From Halichoerus grypus (taxonomy: Eukaryota; Chordata; Mammalia; Carnivora; Phocidae): a stretch of 64,000 nt of DNA. A program made the position numbers and the translations under genes. This document shows, piece after piece, positions 23,200 through 36,569 of this stretch (position 1 is its first letter; every line of letters starts with the position of its first letter). The stretch is from assembly GCF_964656455.1 (NCBI RefSeq), contig NC_135725.1, forward strand, positions 53,389,688 through 53,453,687. The letters are read 5' to 3'. The notes below the pieces were generated by a model. That model saw only the letters and a program-made list of their open reading frames with translations. It was not told where the DNA came from and did not search any database.

Positions 23200-23425
23200 A
23201 TCACACGATGGTTATTTACACTATCTAAAATTGTTACATATATACCAACTTTTGTAGTCCTCATAGCAATCCCATGGAGTAGATATTATTATCCTACTTT
23301 TTAAAAAATTAGGAATCCAAGGCATAAGAAATTAAATAACTTGACCATAATGACACAGCTAGTATGGGCAGACAGAACTAGAATCCAGACCTACGCAGTC
23401 CATCTCTAGAGACCATGTATTTAAC
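23200..23425 (-). repeat. MIR element
   Basis: 'gtcctcatagcaatcccatggagtagatattattatcctac', 'aggcataagaaattaaataacttgacc', 'gacacagctagtatgggcaga' and 'aatccagacctacgcagtc' in antisense MIR order. Confidence 0.85.
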
Positions 23426-24199
23426 CATTTTTTCATATATTAATAGTGTTGGAGGGTCTAGGGATGTGGAATGGAAGGGCAAGGATAGTCAAGGCCTTAC
23501 GTGAATTATACATAAGCTGGATTCTTATCTTTCAGAGACTGAGTAAATGAGTCACTTACATAGATACTATTAAAACCACAATTTCCCATTAAATGAGATG
23601 ACATTATCTTCTCTAAATGCGTTTTCATGGTTTTATCCTGCCTATTACTCTTTATGCAGCTTATGAAATTTATTGTATGTGAACTGTACCCATTGAACTG
23701 TCCAGCAGACTTTATGTGCTCCAAATCCTGATACAGAAAACCAGCATTTCTATAAAAGAACAGAACAAGGAAAAGGCATTTCAAATTTGTCATGATGGTC
23801 TTGATAGTGAACAGAGCTATTTATAACTGGCAGGCTTAACTTAGGGCAAACCCTAAAAGCAGATGTCACTGAGTTCTCAACAATTGTTACATTCATTCCT
23901 ATGCTGCTTCATTAAGTAATAAATATATGAAAAATGTTCAACTTGATTAAATGTCAAATAAATGAAACTTTAATTGATATATACATCATACGGGTGTAAT
24001 GTTTTAAATAATGATAATATCCAACTTGTGCAAAGGGGTGGGAAAATAAGTATTCACATGCACTTTTGATAAAAATCTATATCCATACATAGATTTATAC
24101 ATCTATTTTACAGGTAAAAACCCATATCCACATCTATATCCATATAGATAGGAATCTATTTTATACGATACTTTGTTAATAGCTGTTAACTTTTTAAAA
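23426..24199. other. Intergenic DNA
   Basis: Nothing recognised apart from a CATATCCAC-rich patch near 24060-24160. Confidence 0.4.
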
Positions 24200-24545
24200 A
24201 GGTTATAACTAGCAATTCCACTTCAAGGAATGTATATTAGGAAAACATCAACATAAATGCATTGATAGATAGGTAGGTGGATAGATAGAAGGCAAAAAAT
24301 CAAATGATAGAAATACATTTTCAATGGTTTATGGTAGTATTTTGGGGAAATAGCCTAAGTGCCTGTCAGTAAGTGGACAATTGAGTAGATTGTAATACTT
24401 CCATACAATAAAGTATTATAAAGTCTCCAATACTGTTGAATGAATACAGCAAATTGCAGAACAATATGCAGAGTATAAAAAACATTTGTTTAAAAAAAAG
24501 CATCTGGAGAATGAGAGGATATTACTTTAAAATATATAGATTTCT
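24200..24545 (+). repeat. L1M-type 3' region fragment
   Basis: 'actagcaattccacttcaaggaatgtatatt', 'tagcctaagtgcctgtcagtaagtggacaattgag', 'ccatacaataaagtattat' and 'gcagaacaatatgcagagtat' follow the 3' portion of old mammalian L1 in plus orientation. Confidence 0.75.
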
Positions 24546-24569
24546 GGATCATTTGATTTCTTGCAATTA

Positions 24570-24650
24570 AAAATATAAAAATAAGTTGTACACATGAAAC
24601 CAATGTTTGTGTATCCACTATACTCAAATTAAAAAGAAAAGTAAAAAAAA
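24570..24650 (+). mobile_element. Truncated carnivoran L1 3' end
   Basis: 'agttgtacacatgaaaccaatg...ccactatactcaaattaaaaag' is the 3' end of the carnivoran L1 lineage that ends in CTATACTGGAATTAAAA, with an A-rich tail. No clear target duplication is seen. Confidence 0.65.
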
Positions 24651-25379
24651 TATATACATATATAAAAGTATAACTTGATCAATGATAATGGTTTTTGAAA
24701 GATACATATTTTGGTTTGATGCATGAACTACTGGATTCACTTTAACAAAAATAATAGTATTTTTGAAGTGATATTAGGATCAATTTTCTTTCCACTAATT
24801 TTCTTTTATGTTATGTGTATTGTGATTTCCTTAAAAAAAAAAAACTTGATAATAAAGCATAATAGGGAGATTTTTTCTTATTTTTCTTCCTTAATTGTGA
24901 ACCTATCAATCTCATTTTCTTTGCATAATATAAACTATTAACGTCCTTTAGATAGCAGCTTCTTTATCTTTAGTTGGTACTTTTTGAAGCTATTTTAAGC
25001 TACCAAAATCTTTGTCTATTCTTCTGCTTTCAGTTGGCTATTAAAACAACATTTTGCCACCAAATTAATTGTAACAAATACACATACCAAGATACTCCAC
25101 TACTCATTTTCATTTCCCATGGTCTGACTCCACAGTTTGGAGACAGCCTTCTTTACATGGCTCCTAGTAAATGGAAACATGGTAATGACAGGTAATTGTG
25201 CTGTATCTCCATCATGACAAAATGGGCTTATCTAAAGTTACACATGAATAAGATTTGCAAAAGTGAAAGCAAATTTACTAAATGTAGAAAAGCCTTTTAC
25301 ATTCATTCCAAACCTGTAGTTAACTTCTTGAATTAAAAGTCTCCAACACAGCCTCAAGTTGATTTACTGTTTTGTTTAC
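24651..25379. other. AT-rich intergenic DNA
   Basis: No recognised feature. Confidence 0.4.
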
Positions 25380-25495
25380 TCAGCAATGAATGAATGTATT
25401 CATTTCTTAGCATCTAATAGGAATCAGGAAAACTTGGGTGATAACACATTTATAGAGCCTGGTTTCAGTAAGTTTGCACTCTAATAGAAGGTAAA
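25380..25495 (-). repeat. L2 3' end, diverged
   Basis: 'agcaatgaatgaatgtattcatttcttagcatctaatagga' then 'gcctggtttcagtaagtttgcactctaatag' resembles the antisense L2 3' end. Confidence 0.5.
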
Positions 25496-27445
25496 TCAAA
25501 TTAAGAGAAGGATTAAGAGTGTCCATATATAAACAGAGATGAGTTATTATTGGAAGTTCAGACTCGGAAATTATTATTGCATGCAAGTGAGATTCAAAGA
25601 TGCTAGATAGGTTGCAGGAAGCTAGACATCCTTAATGCCAAATGAAAAAGCTGTTTAATTAATTAAATGTTGGCCTTCATTGAAAAGGAATTAAGATGAG
25701 CTAAAGTGGCTGAAATTTGTCCTGTCAGAAACAATACAAAAAGGTGACATGATCTAAATTTTTATTTCTTAGCACAATGACTTTGCTTCTATTATTTCCT
25801 TAGCTGGTGAGTCCCTGATACCATCATCATCATCAACAACTTATTTATTTTATTCTCAATGGAATCCAAAAACTAATCCACATAATCTCCATACTTAATC
25901 TCCTGGGATTCAGAAGTGAGCTGTCGTATTCTTTCAAAATTTTATGAAGAATTTATTATTTCTGTCTATTCAAGTAGCCTTTTACTACTGGACTGATTAG
26001 AACTCCACGTGAACTCACAAGGCAAGTAAAGTGGAAATTCAATTTAAAACCAGAAACCTTGATATAAGATAATGATCCCTAGTTCTGACCTCGTTTCCTC
26101 TTCTTCCTGGTGTTCTGTCTAGACCTGCTTCCTATTTACTCACTCTGTCACAATACCCCAGCATACCTGGGCAGCCTATCTTCTTGAAACCTATTAGGTG
26201 TTTTTGACAGTTAAGGTGCTGAGTATAACTTCTGAAAATGAAATTTTACTTTACACAATAAAACCTACTTTGAAAAAAAAGCATTACCTACTGCTTAGGA
26301 TATTTTTTTAAACTTTGTTTTGAAGAATTCTAGAGTTTCAAGAATTCAAGTTATTAAAAATTGGTACCATCTCTTTCCAAACTATAGTTCATTTCATTTC
26401 CAAAAGTTCAGATCTTTGTTTAAAGAAAAAAAAAATCAAAGTTGCTATCTTGGAAAAAGTACTGTGAAACACATGTGTCCATATTTAACTGAAATAGAAA
26501 TACTATTAAGGAAAATAGCGATAACCTCTACCGTGAGATAGGTTAAGGAGTCACATTTCATCCTCATTGTAACTCTTGATAACGTTTTGTTAAGTGGAAA
26601 CCATATCATTAAGTAAACTACAAAAGCTAATCAGTTCAAAAAACCCCAGAGCACTTATCACTGCAATACTTTGTAATATGTCTCTGACTTTAAATAAAAT
26701 ACAATATTATTTCTTACAAAGAAGCATACGATGTTTCCTCTAGATCATTTCATAGCTTGGCTTTAACAGCCTAAACTTAAAAAATACACATTAGTTTTGG
26801 ATGGAAAATTCTGTGAAAATTAGTTAAGGCTTTATTGACTGAATCACCTGTGAAAATTGGTAATTGGAAAAAATGTCTACATAATGGTGGCCCTACCTAT
26901 GAACAACTTAGATTTAGAAAGGCACCTTATAACCTGATATATTTTCATTACAAAAAACATGATATATGTGACCATTGTGTACATATTTTTGAAGATTAAG
27001 CTTCATGACAATTTGGGATGTTAATGACATGAATTCTGGCTCTTCATGCTTTTTTCCTACCTGATTAAAACTTGCTCAACGATATTTGTATCATGGTTAT
27101 TTTATTTCCTTGTGAATACATTTATAATAAGCATGTATTATAGTAAGCTGCTAGCATACATCACTTGTACATCTCTAAATTAGGATTCTGTTATTTAAAA
27201 AATTACACTTTTTCAATGGAACTAGAGATCCCAAAGACTAATGTAGTATGAAAGGTTTAACACTATTCAGGCTGTTCTTAATTCAGTGACATTTTCTCCA
27301 AACCTCTGTGAGTTCAAGACCTTCAAAGTTGTGTTTTGTTAAGTTCTAGGTCTGAATATTGAGTAACACATACTGAAGTCCTCTAGATCAAGTTCTTTAA
27401 CTAACTCTCCAAGGCCCTATGCTTTCTTTAAAAATAGACTTAATT
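25496..27445. other. AT-rich intergenic DNA, about 1.95 kb
   Basis: No exon, RNA gene or named repeat is recognised. Short open frames (for example 26320-26541) have no domain. Confidence 0.45.
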
Positions 27446-28435
27446 TTTTTTTTAGAGCACTTCAAGTTTCACAACAAAACTGTGTGGAAAATACAGAGAA
27501 TTCCCATATGTCCCTTGTCTACCACCCACACTCCGCAGAGTCTGCCTATCAACATCCTGCTCCAGAGTGACACATTTGTTACAATCAATAAACCTACACA
27601 GACATAGAATCATCACACAAAGTCCAAATGTTGCATTAAGTTGCACTCTTGATGTTGTACATTCTATGGGTTTTGACAAATGTATAATGACATGTATCTA
27701 CCATTATAGTATCACCCAAAATAGTTTCAGGACCCTAAAAATCTTCTGTGCTCTGTCTATTCATCCCTGCTTCCCCCTTCCTACCCGGCAACTGCTGATC
27801 TTTTTCTGTCTCCATAGTTTTTTTTCTTTTTTTCCAGAATGTCGTACAGTTGAATCATACAATATGTAATATTTTCAGGTCAGTTTATTTCACTTATTAA
27901 TATGTATTTAAGGTTCTTTATCTTTTCATGATATGATAGCTGACTTCTTTTTAATGCTGAATAATATCCCAGTGTCTGGATGTGCAAGAATTTGTCTATC
28001 CATTCACCTACTGAAGGCCATCTTTGTTGCTTCTAAGGCTTGGCAATTTTAAACAAAGCTGATTTAAATATCTGTGTGCAGGTTTTTCTGTGGACATAAC
28101 TTTTCAACTTAATTAGATAAATGCCCAAGTAGCACAACTGCTGGATTGTATGGTAGGAGTATGTTTACTTTGGTAAGAAACTACCCAACTGTCCTCCAAA
28201 GACTGCTCATTCTCTTGACAGTATCTTTTGCAGAGCAGAAATTTTTAATTTTAATGAAGTTTAACTTATGAATTCTTTTCATGGCTTATGTCTTCAATGT
28301 TGTATCTAAAAAGTAATAGCCATACCCAGGTCAATTTAATTTTTGCTCTTATCTTCTAGGAGTTTTATAGTTTTGCATTTTAGTATGATCCATTTTGAGT
28401 TCATCTTTGTGAAAAATACAAGATCTAGATCTACA

Positions 28436-28481
28436 TTCTTTTCTTTTTTTCTTTCTTTCTTCCTTCCTTTCTTTCTTTCAT
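28436..28481 (+). repeat. (TTTC)n-type pyrimidine tract
   Basis: CTTTCTTTCTTCCTTCC-type units within the L1M ORF2 remnant. Confidence 0.85.
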
Positions 28482-29279
28482 GTTGATATACAGCTGTTCT
28501 AGCACCATTTATTGAAAAGACTCTTTTCTTCATCATATTGTCTCTATGCCTCCATCAAATATCAGTCAAATACATTTATATGGGTCTATTTCTGGGCTCT
28601 CTTTTCTGTTCTACTTATCTATTTGTATATTCTTTCACCAGTACACTATTGTGATTACTGTTGGTTAATAGTAAGTCTTAAAGTAAGGTAGTGTCAGTCC
28701 TCCCAACTTGTTCTTCTCCCTCAATACTGTGCTTGGCTATTCTGGTCTTTTGCCTCTCCATACACATTTTAGAATCTATTTGTTGATATTGACAAAATAA
28801 CTTGCTAAGATTTTGACTGGGATTTCATTGAAATTATAGATCAAGTTGGGAAGAATTGACCTCTTGATGATATTGAGCCTTCCTGTCCATGAACATGGAA
28901 TATCTCTCCATTTATTTAGTTCTTTGATTTCACTCATCAAAATTTTGTAGTTTTCCTCATACAGATCCTATACATATTTTGTTAAATATATGCTTAAGGA
29001 TTTTGGTTTTGCTAGTATAAAGGCAGTGTATTTTTAATTTCAAATTTCACTTGTTCTTTGAATGTATATAGGAAAGTGATTTTTCCATAATAGCCTTGTA
29101 CCCTGCAATCTTGCTATAATCATTTTTTGTTGATCCTTTAATATTTTCTACATAGATGATCATATCATCTGTAAACAAAGACAATTTTACTTCTTCCTTC
29201 CATTCTAAATTTTATTTCCTTTTCATGTTTTATCACATTAGCTAAAATTTCAAGTATGATATTAAAAAGGTTTGTAAGT

Positions 29280-29499
29280 GGGGCACCTGAGTGGCTCAGT
29301 CAGTAAAGCATCTGACTTCAGCTCAGGTCCTGGTCTCAGGGTCCTGGGATCAAGCCCTGTGTCAGGCTCCCTGCTCAGTGGGGAGTCTGCTTCTTCCTCT
29401 CCCTCTGCCCCTCCCCCTTCTTGTGGGCAGGCACATTATCTCTCTCTCAAATAAATGAATAAAATTTTTAAAAAAAATAAAAAAATAATTAACAATAAA
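29280..29499 (+). mobile_element. SINEC inserted in L1M
   Basis: Head 'ggggcacctgagtggctcag', body 'ccctgctcagtggggagtctgcttcttcc' and a long A-rich tail (29455-29498). Flanking target repeats are still visible though diverged: ATTAAAAAGGTTTGTAA near 29262 and ATTAAAAGGTGTGGTAA from 29499. Confidence 0.93.
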
Positions 29500-32345
29500 T
29501 TAAAAGGTGTGGTAAAAGAAGATATCCTTTCTTTGCCTTTTTCCTAATCTTAGTGGAAACGCTTCAAGTTTCTCACCATTAAGTATGATAATAGTTTCAG
29601 GCTTTATGCAGATGTTCTTTATCAAGTTGAAAAAGTTCTCCTCTATTCCTAGTTTGCTGAAGGTTTTTATCATGAATCGATTTTTTTTTCAAATATTTTC
29701 TGCATCTATTGATATGATCATATGATTTTTCTTCTTCAACCTGTTGATGTGATGGATTACATTAACTGATTTTTGAATGTTGAACCAGACTTGCATGCCT
29801 GGGATAAATCCCACTTGGTCATGATGTATAATTATTTTTATACATTGCTGGATTCAATTTGCTGTGATTTTGTTAAGGATTTTTGCATCTATGTTCATGA
29901 GAGATGTTTATCTGTAATTTTCTTGTCTTGTCTTTTTCTAGTTTTGATATTAGGTTAATGTTGGCCTTATAGAATGAGTTGGAAAGTATTCCCTTTACTT
30001 CTATTTTCTGGAAGATTATAAAGAATTGGTGTAAGTCCTTCCTTAAATGTTTGGTAGAATGGTAGAACTTACCAGTGACCCCATCTGGGCCTGCCACTTT
30101 CTTTTGGAAGGTAATTAGCTATTGAGTCAGTATCCAGATTGTTGGTTTATTCTTGTGTGATTTTGGCAGATTGGGTTTTTTAATCTGTCCATTTCACCTA
30201 GGATATCAAATTTGTGGGCATAGAGTTGTTCATAGTATTCTTTTATTAGCCTTTTAATGTCCATAGGATCTGTAGTGATATCCTCTTTCATTTCTGATAT
30301 TAGTAATTTGTATCCTCTCTCTTTCTCTCTCTCTCTCTGGTTAGAAGCTTAGCAATTTCATTTATATTTTTTAAAGAACCAGTTTTTGGAGTTATTTATT
30401 TTTTCTATTGATTTCCTGTTTCCAATTTAATTAATTTGTTTCTCTAGCTTTTATTATTTCTTTTCTTCTGCTTACTTTAGATTTAATTTGTTCTTCTTTT
30501 TCTAGTTTCCTAAACCTGAAGCTTAGATCATAGATTTTAAATTTTTCTTCTTTTTTAATGTAAGCATTCAATGCTATAAAGTCGCCTTTATGCACTGCTT
30601 TTGCCGCATCCTATAAAATTTGATTAGTTGCATTATCATTTTCATTTAATTTAAAGTATTTTTAATGTTTCTTGAGATTTCTTTTGACCCATGTACTATT
30701 AGAAAATGTGCTGTTTATTCTTCACGTATATTGGGATTTCCCATGTATCTTTCCATTATTCATTTCTAGTTTAGTTCCATTGTGGTCTATGAGGATACAT
30801 TGCATGATTTTGATTCTTTTAAATTTTTAAGGTGTGTTTTATGACCCAGAATGTGGCCTTTCTTGAAGAATGTTCTACATGAGCTTAAAAGAATGTGTAT
30901 TCTGCTGTTGTTGAATGAAGCAGTCTATAGATACCAGTTATATCCAATTCAGTAATGATGCTTTTGTGTTAGACTATGTCCTTACTGGTTTTCTGCCTGC
31001 TGTATCTGTTCACTTCTGATTGAAGGGTGTTGAATATTTCATATGATTCCATTTTCTCTCCTTTCTTAGTACCTCCCAATGGTTGCCCTAGAGTTTGCCA
31101 TATGTATTTACAGCTAATCCAAGTCACTGTCAAATAATACTATAATATTTCACAGGTAGTATAAGTATATACTTACAAGTATATAAGTATAATAACAAAA
31201 TATCCTTAATTATTCCCCTGTATCATTTCTGTCACTCATTTCACTTACACATAAGCTATAGTCACCAAATACACTTCTGTTATATTATTTTGAAAAAAAA
31301 GCCCACAAAAACCTGTCTTCTGATAGATCAATTGTGAAAAAAAGTTCTTATTTTATAAAATCTTTACTTTCCATCTCTGCTTACCTTATTCATCTGTTCT
31401 TGCATATTGTCTACATTGTCTATGCAAGCACTTAGCATATCAATCATAGATTTTTAAATTCATGGTCTGATAATTCCAATATTCTTGCCATATCTGACTC
31501 TAGTTCTGATGCTTGCTCAGTTTCCTCAAACTGCGTTTTTTGCCTTTCAGTATGACTTACAGTTTTTCTTGATAGTCAGACATGATGTATGAAGTATAAG
31601 GAACTGCAGTAAATAGGCCTATGGTAATGTGGTGGTAAGGTATGGAGGGAAGGGAAGCAGCCTGTAGTCTTGTGATTAGGCCTCAATCTTTCAGTGAGGT
31701 GGTGGTGCCCTTGGACAGTGAACTTCACAATTGCTTTTCAGTCCCACCTAACTCCTCTTAGGTGAGACAGAATAGCTAGAGTGGGCTCAAATTGGGTACT
31801 TCCCTTTTGCTAGGGCAATTGGGCTCTAACAAAACCCCAATAGGTTAGGCTTTGATAAAAAATAGTTTCTTTTGAGGACAGGCCTATTTCAAAATAGCTA
31901 CTTTAATCTCTTCCCTGCCTGAAGCACAAAGGGGTTTTTCTTCCATCTTCACTGTGAGAATCTGATATAGCTCTTGTAGGTAAAACTCAGGAACATATGA
32001 GGGTCCCTATATGACTGGGCTCCCCTGGAGTTTTTAACTCTCACACTTGTTCCCACTGAGCCTCCAGTAATTCATCAAGTACAGTATAGGTCTTCCTGCC
32101 CCAATCCTGGTTCCCACAGTTTTCTGCTGATGGGCATCTGTTCTAGTAACTTGTGATTCTCTGTATCCAGCCTGTCCTTCTCCTCAATTTTTGAGGCAGC
32201 AGTTTGCCTTGTGACCTCACTTCTCTGACAGATCTACAAAGAGTTGTCACTTTTTCAATACGTTCCAAATTTTACTTGTTGTTAGGACAGAATAGTGACT
32301 TCTGAACTCTTCTAAATGACTTCATGCCACACTGGAAACTCAAAC

Positions 32346-33212
32346 GCTACATTTTTCAAACAACAAAGATCACTTACAAACTGAGGGCACAAATACTCCA
32401 TGTACTATTAATGTCTGTAGTTATAATCTCATGCCAGGAAGCATCCATATATTTGTGGCTTTGAAGATGTAACAGTTGCTCCTAAAGTGTCTCAGTGTCA
32501 GTTTACTGTTTTTTTCTATTTTCTTGTCTGCCTTTCTCAAGGTTGGTTTCAAACAGTGCTTCTGAAAACATGAAATGGTCTATGAGTTGGAAAACGTAAG
32601 AGGTTTAGGGACCATGTAAACAACCAGGGCATTAGAATCATAATCATAATTATAATCATTCACAAAAGACTCAGGGACATTATTAGGCATTATTAGGCAT
32701 AAAAATGGTCTTAAAGACAGCTTTTTCTGATTATAATAGTTTTCACACTCAGGGATGAAGGTATGGGACACAACATTAACAAATAATCAATGCTACTAAA
32801 ATTAGCTTTTTAACGATTACCTTGTCAGAGGACAAATAGCTGGCCTGGCAAAATTAGGGGACTCCTTTTAAAATTCCTGGGTACATTTTGGTAAAAGTTT
32901 AAGTCAAACATTTAGAGCTTTAAAACCAGGATGACTCTTCATGTTGTGCAGGCTATTCTTTATTTCCCCCCCAAATAGACCACTTTCTTTCACACTGAAA
33001 CCTGTTGGGGTATGTAATCCCCTTCTCTGAAGTTCTAGGAGATGTTTTAGAGACACTTGGTGACTCGCCTTGCTACCCCGCAGCCTCTTACTTCTAGATC
33101 ACATATCTACCATAGTTTGATTTGGAGCATAAATACTTGTAAGAATTACTTTCACGTTGCTTAATCTTTAGGTTCCTCAAACTATCAGCCCTGACCTTGG
33201 GCTATCCATCAG
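32346..33212. other. Intergenic DNA with an 11-bp tandem duplication
   Basis: No named repeat or exon is recognised. A short direct duplication (ATTATTAGGC twice) lies near 32680-32700. Confidence 0.4.
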
Positions 33213-33229
33213 GACCTTATCTGTCTCTC

Positions 33230-33410
33230 TTTTTTTTTTCAAGATTTTGTTTATTTATATGTCAGATAGAGAAAGAGAGAGCACAAGCAGGGGGAGTGGC
33301 AGGCAGAGGGAGAAGCAGGCTCCCCCTGAGCAGGGAGCCCAGTGCGGGACTCCATCCTAGGACCCTGGGATCATGACCTGAGTTTAACCGACTGAGCCCC
33401 CAGGTGTCCC
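33230..33410 (-). mobile_element. SINEC with 16-bp target-site duplication
   Basis: T-run, GA-rich tract, 'gaagcaggctccccctgagcaggg' body and 'gactgagcccccaggtgtccc' head. Target repeats GACCTTAYCTGTCTCT at 33213-33228 and 33414-33429 differ at one base. Confidence 0.95.
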
Positions 33411-33429
33411 AATGACCTTACCTGTCTCT

Positions 33430-33790
33430 TACTAGAACCTTTGTCTCTAAGGCTCCTCCTATCTAAAATGCTTTCCCAATCCCCTATCCCAAAACAAACA
33501 CACCTCCTTCTTTCCACTTAACCTTCACCATTTCAGGAATGAAAGCCCTACTTAATCACCTCTCCTCACTCTAGGTTAGAACGCTTGAGCACATGTTCTC
33601 ACAGAAACAGGTCCCCTTCTTTCAGAATATTTATCTTGGTTTGCAATTATGAATTCATACAGTGTGATGATGCTATGAAAATTAATAAGTGTGGTGGCTT
33701 CTTTTGCCCATGACTGTATCCCTCTATCCTCAGCACTTGGCAAACAATGAGTGATAAATCAATTATTTGTTGAATGAATAAAATAAATGT
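33430..33790 (+). repeat. L2 3' region
   Basis: 'ccttcaccatttcaggaatgaaagccctac...', then 'gactgtatccctctatcctcagcacttggcaaacaatgagtgataaatcaattatttgttgaatgaata' matches the L2 3' end in plus orientation. Confidence 0.8.
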
Positions 33791-34099
33791 CAATGAGTCT
33801 CATAAAATCATTATATGTGCCAGCCAATTAACCTAGTGAAGGCCTAATGGAATGGTATATATTGATTGGAGTAAAAAGAGGCACAGCATCCAAAATCAGT
33901 CTTTACAGTTTCCCAGGGTCCATGTTTCTCCATTCACCACTAGATGAGTGCATGAATTACCCTAATAATCCACAATTTCTTTCATATTTCCTCCATCAAC
34001 CCTCCTGAAATGCACATATTCCCAAGTCTTTCAAAGTTAATTTATATTTTCTTATTCTATCTCCCTCTGTACTCTGGGGAGTTAAAAAACAAAAAACTG
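33791..34099. other. Intergenic DNA
   Basis: Nothing recognised. Confidence 0.4.
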
Positions 34100-35110
34100 A
34101 AATGAACCTTTAAAGAGCGAGCAGTAGGCTTAAAATCTGATGACAGTGAGAGCTGGTCCACTTTTGTCTTGCACTGTCTGCTGCGAATTCCCACGAGTGG
34201 TGCCTAGGTCTGTTCTAGTGTCTTGTAATGATCCCTTCTTCCCGCTGTCACTCTTCCCAATCATGAGATGCTGCCTAGCCTGTTCGGAGGCCTGAGAGAT
34301 GAATGAATACCTCAGGGGCCCGTATCAGTATTTATTGTCGGGGTGTGAAGGGTGGGAGGAAGAAGTAGTGTAGTAAAAACCATCTGTGCTAAGAATAATA
34401 GAAGCCAGAAAAGGACTAGCAGGAAGCCGGCATCTATCACTACACGGAAGCCCAATTAAAACACACGCATTTGAGAAACGGGATCTTGGCAGAATATCCT
34501 CAATGAGAAAATGCTGCAATTCAAATGATACTGAAGTTATTCACTGTTAGGAAGAATAGAATAAATGGAACTAAGAAGCCAGGAATAAAGACCTAATGAA
34601 ACGTTCTCGATATATTTTTTTAACTTTCCCAGTTTCAAGTAAACAAAATCCACATTTCCAAATCCACGAAGGGGAACCTTGAATGAAACAAAGATTGGCA
34701 CACGTTGTATTATATGAACTAAGAATAGGCATTCTTCTTAACAAGTAACAAAGTAGCATGTAATTCGAAGGCTTATGACACAGGCATAAATATCTAGTGA
34801 TATGAAAAGATACTTCTTTAATACACTGAAAAGCACAGAAAGCGGCTAAAATAGGAGTATCTGGAAAATAAAAATAAGCATTCCTGTTAAACATGCATCA
34901 TGTCTAATTCAGGGATCCACACGAAAAGCTCCTTTGTTCACCACCTAATGAGCTTTGCATCACGGAGTTGACCCTTACAAACGTCTCATCACGTGACCGT
35001 GTTTGTCCGTCCTTTTTAGGCTTCTCCTTCTTTGTATACCTCTATGGCGTTTCAAGGCTGATTGTGTACAGACTTCTTTGATGCCAAATTAAGAATTCCA
35101 GTTTGCTTTT
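34100..35110. promoter_or_regulatory. Candidate conserved noncoding element
   Basis: Repeat-free, balanced-composition stretch with several CpGs in an AT-rich desert. It contains a TCACGTGACC E-box (near 34989) and further CACG words close by (34193, 34919). No splice-flanked reading frame is visible. The call is based only on complexity and absence of repeats. Confidence 0.3.
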
Positions 35111-36019
35111 TATTATCTAAGTGTTAAACAGCGTCTCGAGATACCTATAAGCACGTTTTGCTGACTTTTGAACTTTAGAAAGAGGAATATTCTGTATGTT
35201 TAGTTCCTATGTATTTGGGAAAAAAGTCTGTAATATTTAAGGTCATGTTCCAAGTTTTCCTTAGCTGAATTTGCAGAATTTTACTTCAAATCAAATGCAG
35301 TATCACAGAGAATGATTATGAATCCTCATATATGTAAAGGATTTTTTATGTCAGGAAGTATTAGTAAATATTACAAATATAAACAGAAATACTCTTACCC
35401 AGAGTAATACTCCATTTATCTAGATGTGGTATACAAATGAATTCTGCATATAAACAAAACTTTGTTTCACGGTACTAATTAAAAACAAAATATGCATACT
35501 TATAATATATATGACATATATATTTATCTAGTTCCTTATAGAAATATACTCAACATATACTCAGCATGGTTGGTGATTCAGGGTTATAAAGTAAATGTCA
35601 ATTACTTTGCTAGAGATTAATATGTCAATATTTCTTGAAATGTGAAGGGCTATTTGCCCGTTATTTAATAGTTAATATATGAATGCACTTTTCAAGTTCC
35701 AGAGGCTATATTTTATGCTTTTAATTTCATTGACCCCTTTATGAGTGATATAAATTTTACTGTCTTTTTCTGCTTTTCTAATTGGGAAGTACATTCCAGA
35801 TAATTGAGGATGTTTGGTAAGTGAACTCTGAATAAGAAAATGTCATGCATCTAGCTATTAGATGCCTATATAGATATTTATGTAAGTAAACCATGACATT
35901 TTTCAAGAAGCTTCACTAAAAAAAAAATGGGTTTAATCAGCAAATGAAAAAGTTTGTACAAATACTTGTTCAGGAATTAATAGAAAACTCTCTTTGTGAG
36001 AGTTATACTATGCCTAGCA
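35111..36019. other. AT-rich intergenic DNA
   Basis: No recognised feature. Confidence 0.4.
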
Positions 36020-36330
36020 CAGTCTCTTTCTACCTCCTACTAATCATATCTAGTAAACTTCTACTAACATTTCACATGCCCCTAAAATAATGCTTCCCTC
36101 GGGATAGCTTCCATGAATCTCTTTACTTCAAACTAGATCAGTCCTAGATTGCAATTTCCAATTATATATTTGTATGAGTTGATTAATATTTGTCTCTCTC
36201 ATTAGGCCCAAAGCCTCAACAACTGTTTTACTCACTACTATGCATAGCACCCTTATGTGCCTCAAGAAAAGGAGGTACATTGAATAAACAAATGAATAAA
36301 TGCCCTAATAAATAAATGAATGAATGCATA
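36020..36330 (+). repeat. L2 3' region
   Basis: 'tttgtctctctcattaggcc...ttttactcactactatgcatagcac' followed by 'ttgaataaacaaatgaataaa' is an L2 3' end in plus orientation. Confidence 0.68.
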
Positions 36331-36379
36331 CAGTAATGGTGGTTCTGGAGAGAAGGCCAGGAGGAAATATAGTAGGGGA

Positions 36380-36545
36380 AGATTTAAACTCTGCAGGTAT
36401 ACAGATCTGGGTTTCCATGCTAGCCTCAGCATTTATTACTAGTGTACGTATTTAAATTACATTATCTCGGTATTAATTTTCCCTACTATTTTGAGCAATG
36501 GTGGTAATGAAACTAGGTAATTTATATGAAAGAATCTAGTATTTA
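36380..36545 (+). repeat. Probable MIR fragment
   Basis: 'cagatctgggtttccatgctagcctcagcatttattac' resembles the MIR 5' half, diverged. Confidence 0.45.
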
Positions 36546-36569
36546 TTGAATGCTTAGTTTAATAGCTAA

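Larger units (their letters stand above)
28203..31015 (-). pseudogene. L1M ORF2 (reverse transcriptase) remnant
   Basis: Decayed ORF2 with stops and frameshifts throughout. Short open pieces keep family residues: 29873-30097 on the minus strand reads AGPDGVTGKFYHS... then ISKLEKDKTRKLQINISHEH, corresponding to the GPDGF...LIPKPDKD...YRPISLMN block. Other landmarks in order are the region near 29155 ('atgatcatatcatctgtaaac', the former FADD site), 28590 (former WYWHKN region) and 30350 (former ERINKI region). It cannot be functional. The SINE at 29280-29499 splits it. Confidence 0.85.
27446..32345 (-). mobile_element. Ancient L1M, almost full length, with internal deletions
   Basis: Starting with a T-run at 27448, the region follows an old mammalian L1 in reverse: 3' UTR (27450-28200), ORF2 (28203-31015, with the terminal ORF2 part missing at the 28203 joint), then a joint near 31030 that lost most of the endonuclease part, then spacer or ORF1-flanking sequence (31030-31390), and a recognisable L1M 5' UTR (31540-32345: 'ggaactgcagtaaataggcct', 'ggtgagacagaatagctaga', 'atgactgggctcccctgga'). 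ORF1 is essentially deleted. A SINEC at 29280-29499 is inserted in ORF2. Confidence 0.88.
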
